NCBI RefSeq assembly: GCF_001949145.1
Contig: NW_019091427.1
Coordinates: 762,480 to 795,615 of the forward strand
Direction of reading: 5' to 3'
Length of the DNA: 33,136 nt
Source of the DNA: Acanthaster planci
Taxonomy: Eukaryota > Echinodermata > Asteroidea > Valvatida > Acanthasteridae
Under the pieces are notes generated by a model, which had not been told where the DNA came from, did not search any database, and worked only from the letters and a program-made list of their open reading frames with translations. Every line of letters starts with the position of its first letter. Position 1 is the stretch's first letter. A program made the translations under genes and the position numbers. Below, in pieces: positions 32,881 through 33,136 of this stretch.

Positions 32881-32940
32881 ATATCCGAATATTTGAAAAA
32901 TGATCAAAATTTGATTATTCGGATATTCGGCACAGCCCTA
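32881..32940. mobile_element. hAT-MITE-like end (tattcggatattcggcacagcccta)
   Basis: atatccgaata (32881-32891) and tattcggatat (32916-32926) form an 11-base inverted repeat, followed by ggcacagcccta. This kind of tail is typical of non-autonomous hAT-like elements as I remember them. No matching other end (tagggctgtgcc) was seen in the window. Confidence 0.35.
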
Positions 32941-33136
32941 CCCAGCAGTGAGACTCATTGATGCTGTCCTGGGTACAGTTTGAATTCATGTGCATATTTC
33001 TAAAGCATAACGAAAACAAGTTCTAAAATGGTGTACTTAAAATGCTACATGCACAGCAACTGCAAATAACAAATTAAGTGAATTTTGTATCACTAGTATA
33101 GCACATTAAAAAGCCTCAGGAAAATTCATCATTAGG

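Larger units (their letters stand above)
31789..33136 (-). other. ninein intron, runs off the window
   Basis: It contains the tRNA-like fold-back element (31929-32242) and a hAT-MITE-like tail (32881-32940). No upstream ninein exon was recognised. Confidence 0.5.

Noticed and set aside
1-33136. CRISPR arrays, operons, phage or defence-like systems
   Set aside because: No short regularly spaced direct repeats with unique spacers and no compact gene strings; the window is intron-rich animal DNA.

Overview
The window is animal (metazoan) genomic DNA. Protein-coding information is split into short exons with GT/AG borders and consistent phases, the introns are long and AT-rich, there is one 436-base assembly gap, and decayed mobile elements are scattered throughout. 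The gene content (a relaxin-receptor/LGR-like LRR receptor with one exon per leucine-rich repeat, and a ninein homologue close to the vertebrate proteins at its C-terminus) suggests a marine invertebrate, most likely a deuterostome such as an echinoderm, hemichordate or cephalochordate. That placement is an inference; species cannot be read from the window. I see nothing prokaryotic, no CRISPR array and no multi-gene defence-like system.

Bases 1-2198 hold a 21-base minisatellite (about 745-1020) and a broken copy of a C2H2 zinc-finger gene on the plus strand (1141-1677). Bases 2199-14760, minus strand, hold an LRR-containing class A GPCR of the RXFP/GRL101-like type. A signal-peptide exon lies at 14670-14760, LRR exons or their remnants at about 14196, 12117, 11297, 10933, 10212, 9411 and 5748, and one large exon carries the hinge and all seven transmembrane helices (2199-3360). 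The large exon has three separate one-base losses, serine in place of the DRY-type arginine and serine in place of the TM6 CWxP proline. One LRR exon has lost its splice-acceptor AG. Together these point to a pseudogene, although assembly indels could explain part of it.

Bases 14761-22509 are gene-poor: A-rich and repeat-derived sequence, the N gap (16989-17424), a Ser/Leu-tRNA-like SINE head, and a weak candidate plus-strand promoter and first exon near 18098-18174.

Bases 22510-31788, minus strand, hold the last ten visible coding exons of a ninein/ninein-like gene (763 codons including the stop; all phases match). The 5' part of the gene lies beyond the right edge. Its introns carry a CAAGTCA-type minisatellite, a tRNA-derived SINE head, a TTAA-flanked piggyBac-like MITE (30536-30951) and, in the most upstream intron, a fold-back element made of two divergent tRNA-like arms (31929-32242). 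The right edge has a hAT-MITE-like tail.

The two genes are not functionally linked as far as can be seen: one is a (probably dead) membrane receptor, the other a centrosomal microtubule-anchoring coiled-coil protein.
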